Source: Alloalcanivorax mobilis (GTDB lineage Bacteria; Pseudomonadota; Gammaproteobacteria; Pseudomonadales; Alcanivoracaceae). Taken from it: 64,000 nt of DNA. The stretch is from the NCBI RefSeq assembly GCF_002864685.1, contig NZ_NMQZ01000019.1:1-64000 (forward strand), in the 5' to 3' direction. How positions within the stretch are numbered: the first letter of the stretch is position 1; each line of letters starts with the position of its first letter. The notes under the pieces are model-generated. The model was not told the DNA's origin, did not search any database, and saw only the letters and a program-made list of their open reading frames with translations. Both the position numbers and the translations under genes were made by a program. This document shows, one piece after another, positions 35,374 through 49,797 of the stretch.

Positions 35374-35781
35374 GTGGATAATCAGGATTTGAGAAAGGCG
35401 GGGCTGAAAGTGACCCTGCCGCGGGTGAAAATCCTGCAGCAGCTGGAGTCGTCCAAAGACCGGCATCTGAGCGCCGAGGACATTTATAAGGCGCTGATGG
35501 ACGCCGGTGAAGACGTGGGTCTGGCTACCGTTTACCGGGTTCTGACCCAGTTCGAGCAGGCCGGCATCGTGCTGCGGCACAACTTCGAGGGCGGTTCGGC
35601 GGTGTTCGAACTGGCCGATGAGGAACACCACGATCATATGGTGTGCCTGGAGACCGGGGAAGTGGTGGAGTTCATGGATGCGGAAATCGAGAAGCGCCAG
35701 CAGATGATCGCCGAGAAACACGGTTTCGACATCGTCGATCATTCCCTGGTGCTCTATGTGAAGCCCAAACAGAAAAAGTAG
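35374..35781 (+). CDS. fur: Ferric uptake regulator Fur
   Basis: This 135-residue iron-dependent repressor has a winged-helix domain (about 1-83, LRKAGLKVTLPRVKILQQLE) and a dimerisation domain with HHDHMVCLETGEVVEF (about 86-101). The Cys-x-x-Cys zinc motif of E. coli is reduced to one Cys (CLET), as in Pseudomonas Fur. Initiation is at GTG (35374; MDNQDLRKAG), with CGGAG about eight bases upstream; the longer frame is not homologous. It converges with recN. Confidence 0.95.
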   Translation: MDNQDLRKAGLKVTLPRVKILQQLESSKDRHLSAEDIYKALMDAGEDVGLATVYRVLTQFEQAGIVLRHNFEGGSAVFELADEEHHDHMVCLETGEVVEFMDAEIEKRQQMIAEKHGFDIVDHSLVLYVKPKQKK

Positions 35782-35800
35782 ACCGCCCCGCCAGCCCGGC

Positions 35801-35822
35801 GCCGTCCGCCTGCTCGGACGGC
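35801..35822. terminator. Hairpin between convergent fur and recN
   Basis: GCCGTCCG and CGGACGGC form a perfect eight-bp stem with a six-base loop. No U-tract follows on either strand, so termination would be weak or factor-dependent. Confidence 0.4.
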
Positions 35823-35855
35823 CCTCAGCCCGCCCTGTTCACCGTTGTTCTTGCG

Positions 35856-37535
35856 TCAGGCCCTGCGCGCCGTCTTTTGCCCCTTGTCGAGCATTTCGCT
35901 GGCATGGGCACGGGTGGACTCGGTGATCTCGACGCCCCCCAACATGCGCGCCACTTCCTCGATCCGGGCGGCCGGTTCCAGGGTGTGGATGCGCGTGTGG
36001 GTGGTGCTTTTGCCTTGAATTTTGTGCACCTGCCAGTGTTGATGCCCCTGGGCGGCCACCTGTGGCTGGTGGGTGATGCACAGCACCTGGGCATGGCCGC
36101 CCAATTCGCGCAGCAGCCGGCCGACGATTTCGGCAACGCCACCGCCGACCCCCACATCCACTTCGTCGAACACCAGGCTGGGCACCGTCAGATTGCGGGC
36201 GCAGATCACCTGAATCGCCAGGCTGACCCGGGACAGCTCGCCACCGGAGGCGACCTTGGCCAGCGGCCGCAGCGGTTGCCCGGGGTTGGCGGTGAATTGA
36301 AATTCCACCTCTTCCAGGCCGTCGGCGCCGGGTTTTGTTTCACTGAGCACCGTTTCCAGGCGGGCCGCCTTCATGCCCAGTGCCTTGAGCTGCTTTTGCA
36401 CTTGTTGGTTGAGCCCGGTGGCCGCTTCCCGGCGCTGGCGGCTGAGCTCGCGGGCGCTTTCCATGTAGGTGTTTTTGGCCTGCGCCTCGGCGCTGGCCAG
36501 CGCCTCCAGATGTTCGTCAAAATGCTCCAGGGTGTCGGCTTCGCTGGCCAGCTTGCGGTGGTGTTCGACCAGCTCTTCCGGGCGCAGCCGGTGTTTGCGC
36601 GCCAGGCTGTAGGCCTGGCTGAGGCGTTCCTCGACCTGATTGAGGCGCTCCGGGTCCAGGTCCAGCCGCTCCAGATAATGGCGCAGCGCTTCGGCGGCGG
36701 CTTCCACCTGCAGGCGCGCGGATTCCACGGTTTCGAACGCCTCCGCCAGGCCCTCGTCACTGGCGCGCGCTTCGTCCAGCCAGTGGCTGACCTGGCCAAG
36801 CTGGTCGTTGCAGGTGTTTTCTTCGCCGTCGTAGAGCGCGCTCACCGACTGCTGACACAGGCGGATCAGGGCTTCGGCGTTGCCCAGGCGTTGTTGCTCC
36901 TGCTCCAATTCCGCCAGCTCGCCCTCCGCCAGGGCCAGGGCGTCGAGTTCCTCCAGTTGGAAGCGCAGCAATTCCTGACGCTCATTTTGCTCGCGGGCGT
37001 CGGCCAGGGCCTGGTCATGGGCGCGGCGGGCGGCCTGCCAGTCGCGCCAGAGCGTGGCCACGGCGAGGCTCAGAGGGCCCGCTTCGGCGACGTTGTCGAG
37101 CAGGGCGCGGTGGGTTTCCTTGCGCAGCAGGGCCTGATGTTCGTGCTGGCTGTGGACACTGATCAGCTGCTCGCCCAGCGCGCGCACATCGGTCAGCGGG
37201 GTGGGCGTACCGTTGACGTAGGCGCGGGAGCGGCCATCGGCGCGCACGGTGCGGCGCAGCAGGCATTCATCGCCGTTGTCCAATTCGCGCTCGGTGAGCC
37301 AGGCGCGGGCGGCCGGATTGTCCTGCAGGTGAAAGGTGGCGAGCACCTCGGCGCGCTCGCAGCCAGGGCGCACCACTGCACTGTCGGCGCGCTCGCCCAG
37401 GGTCAGCGAGAGGGCGTCGATCAGCACCGACTTGCCGGCCCCGGTTTCGCCGCTGATCACGGTCAGGCCGTTTTCCGGCTCCAGTTCAAGCTGGTCCACG
37501 GTGGCGAAGTGGCGAACGCTTAAATGGGTCAGCAT
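35856..37535 (-). CDS. recN: DNA repair protein RecN
   Basis: This 559-residue SMC-like ATPase acts in double-strand-break repair. The N-terminal Walker A is VISGETGAGKSVLIDALSL (about 26-44). A central coiled-coil region (about 160-390) is rich in Glu, Ala, Leu and Arg. The signature VASGGELSRVSLAIQV (about 434-449) and Walker B LVFDEVDVGVGGGVAE (about 459-474) follow. The start MLTHLSVRHFATVDQ at 37535 is chosen by homology; the open frame extends far upstream without support. No good LexA box was seen in the gap to hrcA. Confidence 0.95.
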   Translation of the reverse strand: MLTHLSVRHFATVDQLELEPENGLTVISGETGAGKSVLIDALSLTLGERADSAVVRPGCERAEVLATFHLQDNPAARAWLTERELDNGDECLLRRTVRADGRSRAYVNGTPTPLTDVRALGEQLISVHSQHEHQALLRKETHRALLDNVAEAGPLSLAVATLWRDWQAARRAHDQALADAREQNERQELLRFQLEELDALALAEGELAELEQEQQRLGNAEALIRLCQQSVSALYDGEENTCNDQLGQVSHWLDEARASDEGLAEAFETVESARLQVEAAAEALRHYLERLDLDPERLNQVEERLSQAYSLARKHRLRPEELVEHHRKLASEADTLEHFDEHLEALASAEAQAKNTYMESARELSRQRREAATGLNQQVQKQLKALGMKAARLETVLSETKPGADGLEEVEFQFTANPGQPLRPLAKVASGGELSRVSLAIQVICARNLTVPSLVFDEVDVGVGGGVAEIVGRLLRELGGHAQVLCITHQPQVAAQGHQHWQVHKIQGKSTTHTRIHTLEPAARIEEVARMLGGVEITESTRAHASEMLDKGQKTARRA

Positions 37536-37622
37536 GGGTACCTCGTCGGTTCGTGCCTGCGGTCGGTTGGTGTTCGGGCCCGGCCGGGCCTGGGCTGGAA
37601 AGCTGTCCGTTTGGTCAGTATT

Positions 37623-37645
37623 CGCCGATGTTAGGCTAATCGGCG
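37623..37645. promoter_or_regulatory. Inverted repeat with 9-bp spacer between recN and hrcA
   Basis: CGCCGAT (37623-37629) and ATCGGCG (37639-37645) flank nine bases that include the smaller palindrome TTAGGCTAA. The nine-bp spacer recalls the CIRCE operator of HrcA, but the arms do not match TTAGCACTC/GAGTGCTAA. It may control hrcA or recN. Confidence 0.4.
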
Positions 37646-37743
37646 GAGCAAAGTAAGCCCCCGCGCCGGGCTGGCGCGCGGGCGGGTTGAGGAAAGTGAC
37701 CGCTTCCCTTGTATACTCGGAACGTCTGACAGGTGGCGAGCGC

Positions 37744-38793
37744 ATGGCGAAGCTGGAAATCAACGAACGAAAGCAACGGTTGCTGATGGCGCTGGTGGAG
37801 CGGCATATCCGCTTTGGCCAGCCGGTCGGCTCCAAGACGCTGGCGACAGGCAGCGGCCTGAGCGTCAGCCCGGCGACGATCCGCAATATCATGGCGGAGC
37901 TGGAGGAGATGGGGCTGCTGACCAGCCCACACACCTCGGCGGGACGCGTGCCCACCGAACTGGGCTATCGCCTCTATGTGGACACCCTGCTTGCGTCCAG
38001 CACCATGGAGCGGCCCGACAACGCCCGCCTGCGTGACCAGTTGCGCCTGTTGCTGGCTCCGGAGCAATCGCCCCAGGAGCTGGTTTCCCAGGCCTCGCGC
38101 ACCCTCGCCGAACTGACCCGCATGGCTGGCCTGGTGGCGGTGCCGCGCCGCGAAGTGGCGACCCTGAGGCAAGTGGAGTTTCTGCCGTTGTCCGGCCAGC
38201 GGGTGCTGGTGGTGCTGGTGGTCAACCGCTCCGAGGTGCAAAACCGGATCATCCACACCAGCCGCGAGTACGACCAGAGCGAGCTGCGCCAGGCCGCCAA
38301 TTACATCAACCATACCTACGCCGGCTGCGATCTGGACCGTATCTGCGAGGGGCTGCTGAGCACCATGGACGCGGATCGCGCGCAGATGGACGTGCTGATG
38401 CAGACCACCCTGGACATCGCCGGCAAGGCGTTGCGTCAGGAGGTCCAGGACTCCGATTACGTGGTGTCCGGCGAGTCCAACCTGTTGGAGGGCGCCCAGG
38501 CCGACAACATCGATCAGCTGCGAGATCTGTTCGCGGCCTTCAATCGCAAGCGCGACATCCTGCATCTGCTGGAGCGCAGTATAAAAGCCGAAGGGGTGCA
38601 GATCTTTATCGGCCGCGAGTCCGGCTATCAGCCGTTCGAGGATTATTCGCTGGTGTCCGCCCCTTACAAGATGGGCAATGGGCCAGTGGGGGTGCTGGCG
38701 GTGGTCGGCCCCACGCGCATGGATTACGAGAAAGTGATCCCCACCGTGGACATCACCGCCCGCATCCTCTCCGCGGCGCTGACACAACTATAA
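37744..38793 (+). CDS. hrcA: Heat-inducible transcription repressor HrcA
   Basis: This 349-residue repressor normally binds CIRCE sites at heat-shock operons and needs GroEL for activity. The N-terminal winged helix contains GQPVGSKTLATGSGLSVSPATIRNIMAELEEMGLL (in part; about 24-58) and HTSAGRVPTELGYRLYVD. The C-terminal GAF-like region contains ILHLLERSIKAEGVQIFIGRES and MGNGPVGVLAVVGPTRMDYEKVIPTVD (in part). The start MAKLEINERKQ is chosen by homology. It heads the hrcA-grpE-dnaK-dnaJ cluster, an order seen in some gammaproteobacteria such as Xanthomonas. Confidence 0.94.
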   Translation: MAKLEINERKQRLLMALVERHIRFGQPVGSKTLATGSGLSVSPATIRNIMAELEEMGLLTSPHTSAGRVPTELGYRLYVDTLLASSTMERPDNARLRDQLRLLLAPEQSPQELVSQASRTLAELTRMAGLVAVPRREVATLRQVEFLPLSGQRVLVVLVVNRSEVQNRIIHTSREYDQSELRQAANYINHTYAGCDLDRICEGLLSTMDADRAQMDVLMQTTLDIAGKALRQEVQDSDYVVSGESNLLEGAQADNIDQLRDLFAAFNRKRDILHLLERSIKAEGVQIFIGRESGYQPFEDYSLVSAPYKMGNGPVGVLAVVGPTRMDYEKVIPTVDITARILSAALTQL

Positions 38794-38796
38794 GCA

Positions 38797-38933
38797 GTTG
38801 ACAGTTGATAGTTGACGGTTGATAGCTAAGTTCAAAACACCGTTGCAGAGAGCATGGGATGCTTCGCTATTTTGCAACGACATTGCCGTTACGCATGGTT
38901 TTCGCTGTCAACTGTCCACTATCCACTGTCAAC
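38797..38933. repeat. Inverted heptamer element HE8 (hrcA/grpE)
   Basis: The left arm (38797-38824) is GTTGACA, GTTGATA, GTTGACG, GTTGATA. The right arm (38906-38933) is TGTCAAC, TGTCCAC, TATCCAC, TGTCAAC. The centre begins GCTAAGTTCAAAACAC and ends GGTTTTCGC, resembling the junction boxes of the GC-rich members, and contains CGTTGCA/TGCAACG and AGCAT/ATGCT stems. It starts three bp after the hrcA stop and ends 14 bp before the grpE sigma-32 promoter. Confidence 0.85.
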
Positions 38934-38947
38934 TACCTGTCCCTGCC

Positions 38948-38975
38948 CTTGAATCCCGCCCGGGTGTTCCCATAT
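38948..38975 (+). promoter_or_regulatory. Sigma-32 promoter of grpE
   Basis: CTTGAAT (38948-38954), a 14-bp spacer and CCCATAT (38969-38975) match the heat-shock sigma-32 consensus (CTTGAAA, then CCCATNT). It lies 42 bp before the grpE ATG. Confidence 0.8.
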
Positions 38976-39016
38976 CTTTGCCCGCTTTCCCAACATTCGG
39001 GATTCGTGGAGTGGAT

Positions 39017-39628
39017 ATGAGCGAACAGGAAAAACAGCAGCAGCCCCAACAAGAGGCCGCCGGGCAGGCCGAGAACGGCGCGCCCATCAACGAACCGGCC
39101 CGTGAGGACGAGGCTCGGAACGCGGAGGGCGGGTCGCCCGGCGCGGTCGATCTGGAGTCGCAACTGGTGGACGCCCACCAGCGCCTGGCGGCGTTGGAAA
39201 AAGCACTGTCCGAAGCGGACATCCGTGCCCAGGCCGAGATCCAGAACGTGCGCCGCCGCGCCGAGCGCGACGTGGACGGCGCCAGAAAGTTCGCTCTCGA
39301 GAAGTTCGCCGGTGACCTGCTCACCGTGGCGGACAGCCTGGAGCGTGGGCTTTCCACCCTTGATCCGGACAACCAGGCGCTGGCGCCTGCCCGCGAGGGT
39401 CTGGAACTGACTCTCAAGGTCCTGCTGGATGTGTTCAACCGGTACAACCTTGAGCAGATCGATCCCCAGGGCCAGCCGTTCAACCCCGAGCACCATGAGG
39501 CCATGACCATGGTGCCGGCGCCGGACGCCGAGCCCAATACGGTGATCGAGGTGCTCGAGAAGGGCTATCAGCTCAACGGACGGTTGATTCGTCCGGCGCG
39601 CGTGGTGGTCAGTAAAGCGCCGGGCTGA
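39017..39628 (+). CDS. grpE: Nucleotide exchange factor GrpE
   Basis: This 203-residue protein releases ADP from DnaK. An acidic, disordered N terminus (about 1-45, [13 protein letters not shown]) leads into a long dimerisation helix with [26 protein letters not shown] (in part), then the beta-domain ending [45 protein letters not shown] (in part). The start at 39017 has a GTGGAG site; the longer frame begins inside element HE8 and is rejected. It has its own heat-shock promoter. Confidence 0.95.
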   Translation: MSEQEKQQQPQQEAAGQAENGAPINEPAREDEARNAEGGSPGAVDLESQLVDAHQRLAALEKALSEADIRAQAEIQNVRRRAERDVDGARKFALEKFAGDLLTVADSLERGLSTLDPDNQALAPAREGLELTLKVLLDVFNRYNLEQIDPQGQPFNPEHHEAMTMVPAPDAEPNTVIEVLEKGYQLNGRLIRPARVVVSKAPG

Positions 39629-39654
39629 TGGACGTCAGCGGCTTGCCGGATTCT

Positions 39655-39682
39655 CTTGAAAAGCAACGCCGCGCCGCCATAT
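39655..39682 (+). promoter_or_regulatory. Sigma-32 promoter of dnaK
   Basis: CTTGAAA (39655-39661), 14 bp, GCCATAT (39676-39682) match the sigma-32 consensus except for one base. A second feature nearby is a direct repeat CCGGATCG (39713-39720 and 39729-39736). No CIRCE operator is present before dnaK. Confidence 0.7.
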
Positions 39683-39757
39683 AGCCTGCAAGTCAATTAG
39701 GTTCAGCTGTCCGGATCGCCTTTGGGTTCCGGATCGTGTGAAGGAGAAAAGGACATT

Positions 39758-41686
<1,929 letters not shown>

Positions 41687-41694
41687 TAAAGGCC

Positions 41695-41793
41695 TGACGC
41701 CGGACGCTCGACGCTGGACGCCGAAAGACGAGACCCGATACTGAGCGTCAGGCGTCAGGCGTCAGGCGTCAGGCGTCAGGCGTCAGGCGTCAG
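41695..41793. repeat. Inverted heptamer element HE5 (dnaK/dnaJ)
   Basis: The left arm (41695-41722) is TGACGCC, GGACGCT, CGACGCT, GGACGCC. The right arm (41745-41793) is GCGTCAG seven times without any change. The centre is only 22 bp, so the whole can fold as one long hairpin. It begins eight bp after the dnaK stop, inside what is normally a dnaK-dnaJ operon. Confidence 0.88.
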
Positions 41794-41849
41794 AGCATAT
41801 TTATATCGCCGGCGGAAAACGCCGGCGTTTCTGCTTCACGGCAAGTTGA

Positions 41850-43878
<2,029 letters not shown>

Positions 43879-43916
43879 GAAGCGGGCACGGATTGCCGCT
43901 TTCCGCCGCTCCTTGG

Positions 43917-43945
43917 GTGACAGCGCCGCGCGAAAGGCATAAAAT
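43917..43945 (+). promoter_or_regulatory. Candidate carAB promoter
   Basis: GTGACA (43917-43922), 17 bp and TAAAAT (43940-43945) form a plausible sigma-70 promoter just after dapB. It would place the intrinsic terminator at 43994-44029 inside the carA leader. I found no equally good promoter between that terminator and carA. Confidence 0.4.
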
Positions 43946-43959
43946 GCGCGCAGCCCAAG

Positions 43960-43983
43960 ATGGGCGTGCGGGTGGCCGAGTGA
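43960..43983 (+). CDS. Possible 7-codon leader ORF ahead of carA
   Basis: ATG at 43960 reads MGVRVAE and stops at TGA 10 bp before the terminator. No Shine-Dalgarno is evident. It is listed only because of its position between the promoter and the terminator. Confidence 0.15.
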   Translation: MGVRVAE

Positions 43984-43993
43984 AGAATTCTCT

Positions 43994-44029
43994 AAAAAAG
44001 CGAGGTGGAGCAATCCATCTCGCTTTTTT
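43994..44029 (+). terminator. Intrinsic terminator after dapB / before carA
   Basis: AAAAAAGCGAG-G-TGG pairs with CCA-T-CTCGCTTTTTT around a short AGCAAT loop; the stem ends in a U-tract. It may simply end the dapB transcript, or act as an attenuator if the promoter at 43917 is real. Confidence 0.85.
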
Positions 44030-44075
44030 GCGAACGCAGCGCCCCCCGCCACCGATCTCCCATAAGGGCATCACT

Positions 44076-44151
44076 GTTCATTGCTTGCGGCCCGTGCTTC
44101 TCAGGCCGGCCCGCATCAGGGCGCCGCGGCGCGCGGGCGCGGGCAATGAAC
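44076..44151 (+). promoter_or_regulatory. Long-range stem in the carA leader
   Basis: GTTCATTGC (44076-44084) pairs perfectly with GCAATGAAC (44143-44151) across 58 bases of very GC-rich, self-complementary sequence. It ends 37 bp before the carA start. It may be a leader structure or binding site for carAB control by pyrimidines or arginine. Confidence 0.35.
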
Positions 44152-44188
44152 GGGGGCGCCCAGAGTCCCAATCCGCCAGGAGGTTGCG

Positions 44189-45325
44189 TTGACGGTACCC
44201 GCCATTCTTGCTCTGGAAGACGGCAGTCTGTTCCGGGGTGTCGCCATTGGCGCCACGGGTGAAACCGTGGGCGAAGTGGTGTTCAACACCGCCATGACCG
44301 GTTATCAGGAAATCCTCACCGATCCGTCCTATGCCAAACAGATCGTGACCCTGACCTATCCGCACATCGGCAATACCGGGGTCAACCGGGAAGACGAAGA
44401 GTCCGACCGGGTCTGGGCCGCCGGCCTGGTGATCCGTGATCTCACCCTGACGGTGAGCAACTGGCGCTCCGAGGAGTCGCTGCCGGATTACCTGAAAGCC
44501 CGTGGCATTGTTGCCATCGCCGACATCGATACCCGCCGGCTGACCCGGATTCTGCGCGACAAAGGTGCTCAGAACGGCTGCATCCTGGCCGGCGACGCCA
44601 TCGATGAGCAGCGTGCTCTGGACGCGGCGCGCGCCTTCCCTGGCCTCAAGGGCATGGACCTGGCCAAGGAGGTCAGCGTCACCGAGCCCTATCAGTGGGG
44701 CGAGGGCTCCTGGGTGCACGGTGAAGGTCACGCCAGCCGCGATGACGGCCGCTTCCACGTGGTTGCCTACGACTACGGCTGCAAACGCAATATTCTGCGC
44801 ATGCTCGCCGATCGCGGTTGCCGGCTGACGGTGGTGCCGGCGCAGACGCCCGCCGCCGAGGTGCTGGCGATGAACCCGAACGGCGTCTTTCTGGCCAACG
44901 GCCCCGGTGATCCGGAGCCCTGCGACTACGCCATCGAGGCAATTCGCGAGGTGGTCGCCACCGGCTTGCCGGTGTTCGGGATTTGCCTGGGGCACCAGCT
45001 GCTGGCGCTGGCCAGTGGCGCGCGTACCCTGAAGATGAATCTCGGCCACCACGGCGCCAACCATCCGGTCAAGAACCTGCAAGATGGCACGGTGATGATC
45101 ACCAGCCAGAACCATGGTTTCGCGGTGGATGAAAGCAGCCTGCCGGACAATCTGAAAGCCACCCATGTGTCGCTGTTTGATGGCACCTTGCAGGGTATCC
45201 ACCGTATCGACACGCCGGCATTCAGCTTCCAGGGGCACCCGGAAGCGAGCCCCGGCCCGCACGACTGCGCGCCGCTGTTCGATCACTTTATTGAGCTGAT
45301 GGAGGCGCACGGGAGCGCCGGTTGA
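44189..45325 (+). CDS. carA: Carbamoyl-phosphate synthase small subunit CarA
   Basis: This 378-residue glutaminase subunit supplies ammonia to CarB. The N-terminal domain begins [37 protein letters not shown] (in part). The amidotransferase domain has [18 protein letters not shown] with the nucleophile Cys (about residue 267) and [11 protein letters not shown] with catalytic His and Glu. The initiation codon is TTG, with AGGAGG seven bases upstream. The unusual start is supported by that site and by the conserved N terminus. Confidence 0.96.
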   Translation: MTVPAILALEDGSLFRGVAIGATGETVGEVVFNTAMTGYQEILTDPSYAKQIVTLTYPHIGNTGVNREDEESDRVWAAGLVIRDLTLTVSNWRSEESLPDYLKARGIVAIADIDTRRLTRILRDKGAQNGCILAGDAIDEQRALDAARAFPGLKGMDLAKEVSVTEPYQWGEGSWVHGEGHASRDDGRFHVVAYDYGCKRNILRMLADRGCRLTVVPAQTPAAEVLAMNPNGVFLANGPGDPEPCDYAIEAIREVVATGLPVFGICLGHQLLALASGARTLKMNLGHHGANHPVKNLQDGTVMITSQNHGFAVDESSLPDNLKATHVSLFDGTLQGIHRIDTPAFSFQGHPEASPGPHDCAPLFDHFIELMEAHGSAG

Positions 45326-45361
45326 TTCCGGAACGACCGTGGCCCGCGACGGCTTCGGAGG

Positions 45362-45451
45362 GTCGGACGTCGCACGTCGGACGTCGACACAGAAACACAG
45401 AGGCGGCTCCGCCGCCGAAAAGCGTCCGACGTCCGACTTCTGACGTCAGAC
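45362..45451. repeat. Inverted heptamer element HE6 (carA/carB)
   Basis: The left arm (45362-45389) is GTCGGAC, GTCGCAC, GTCGGAC, GTCGACA. The right arm (45424-45451) is GTCCGAC twice, TTCTGAC, GTCAGAC. The 34-bp centre contains CAGAAACAC (45390-45398, a shortened core box) and a GGCGG/CCGCC hairpin. It lies between two genes whose products act in fixed ratio. Confidence 0.82.
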
Positions 45452-45489
45452 CCCAAGCAAAATGCTCGAATCTGGACGGTTAATAAGAC

Positions 45490-48708
<3,219 letters not shown>

Positions 48709-48774
48709 CCGTTTCAGGGGCGCCCGGGGGGGTGCCCCGGGAATGACCCATGAAGGATTCAAGAGGTTAGCGAT

Positions 48775-49251
48775 ATGCAACGTGTTCCCATGACGTCCGC
48801 CGGGGCGGAAGCCTTGCGCCAGGAGCTGGAACAGCTGAAAAAGGTGGATCGCCCACGCATCACCGCGGCGATCGCCGAGGCCCGCGAGCACGGCGATCTC
48901 AAAGAGAACGCCGAATACCACGCCGCCCGCGAACAGCAGGGTTTCTGTGAAGGGCGCATCAACGACATCGAGGGCAAGCTGTCCAACGCCCAGATTATCG
49001 ATATCACCCAGATTGCCCGCACTGGCAAGGTGATTTTCGGTGTCACCGTCACCATTATCGACGTGGACACCGACGAAGAGCGGGTCTACCAGATTGTCGG
49101 TGACGACGAAGCCGACATCAAAAAGGGTAAGCTCAGCGTCAATTCACCCATCGCCCGCGGCCTGATCGGCCGGGAAGAGGGCGATACGGTGCAAATCGAT
49201 ACGCCCAGCGGCACTAAAGAGTACGAGATCGATAAGGTCGAGCATTTGTGA
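48775..49251 (+). CDS. greA: Transcription elongation factor GreA
   Basis: This 158-residue factor enters the RNA polymerase secondary channel and stimulates cleavage of backtracked RNA. The N-terminal antiparallel coiled coil (about 1-75) includes EELKK-type heptads and [22 protein letters not shown] with the tip acidic residues Asp and Glu. The C-terminal FKBP-like domain has [15 protein letters not shown] and [14 protein letters not shown]. It follows carB by 66 bp, the usual order in gammaproteobacteria. Confidence 0.97.
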   Translation: MQRVPMTSAGAEALRQELEQLKKVDRPRITAAIAEAREHGDLKENAEYHAAREQQGFCEGRINDIEGKLSNAQIIDITQIARTGKVIFGVTVTIIDVDTDEERVYQIVGDDEADIKKGKLSVNSPIARGLIGREEGDTVQIDTPSGTKEYEIDKVEHL

Positions 49252-49256
49252 GATGG

Positions 49257-49394
49257 GTCGGACGTCTGATGTCGGACGTCTGACGCTTTAACCCGGGTTC
49301 TGCGACCGGTGAGTATTTCCCGACCGTCGCAGTAAACACTTGGAGCTTTCCGGTTTCGGGTTTAGCGTCCGACGTCCGACGTCCGACGTCCGAC
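49257..49394. repeat. Inverted heptamer element HE7 (greA/yhbY)
   Basis: The left arm (49257-49284) alternates GTCGGAC and GTCTGAY. The right arm (49367-49394) is GTCCGAC four times. Junction boxes GCTTTAACCC and GGGTTTAGCG bound the centre, which holds the core box CGCAGTAAACAC (49328-49339). The element starts five bp after the greA stop and ends one bp before the complement of the yhbY stop, so it fills the whole gap between convergent genes. Confidence 0.88.
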
Positions 49395-49395
49395 A

Positions 49396-49707
49396 TTACC
49401 CGTTGGCGCGCAGCACGTTGGACAGCTTCGGGTCCGGTTTGGCGGCGGCGCGGTAGAGCAGGGCGATGTTGCCGATGCGCTGCACCAGCTCGGCGCCGGA
49501 TGACTGGCACAGGGCCTCGACGAACTCGGCGCGCTGGTCACGGGTGGGGGCGTTGACCTTCACCTTGATCAGCTCATGGTCTTCCAGGCGCCGGTCCAGC
49601 TCTTCCAGAAAGTTCTCGGTGAGGCCTTTGTCACCGGAGATCAGCACTGCTTTGAGGTGGTGGCCGATCTGGCGAAAGCGTTTTTTGTCCTGTTGACTCA
49701 GTGACAT
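49396..49707 (-). CDS. yhbY: CRM-domain RNA-binding protein YhbY
   Basis: This 103-residue protein is a single CRS1-YhbY domain, associated with 50S ribosome precursors. It contains [51 protein letters not shown] (in part), where the HxLKxxxxxGxxGLT motif replaces a GxxG RNA-binding loop, and [17 protein letters not shown] precedes the ATG. It is divergent from rlmE, the conserved neighbour. Confidence 0.95.
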   Translation of the reverse strand: MSLSQQDKKRFRQIGHHLKAVLISGDKGLTENFLEELDRRLEDHELIKVKVNAPTRDQRAEFVEALCQSSGAELVQRIGNIALLYRAAAKPDPKLSNVLRANG

Positions 49708-49797
49708 GCTGTTCTCCGTAAAAGGGAGGCCATTCTAGGAACCTGGCGTGCCTCCCGCAATCATCCGATGCTTCAACCAAGCGCAGGCGGATTCATT

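Noticed and set aside
37536-37743. LexA box for recN
   Set aside because: CTGT-N8-TCAG near 37603 is one half-site short of CTGT-N8-ACAG.
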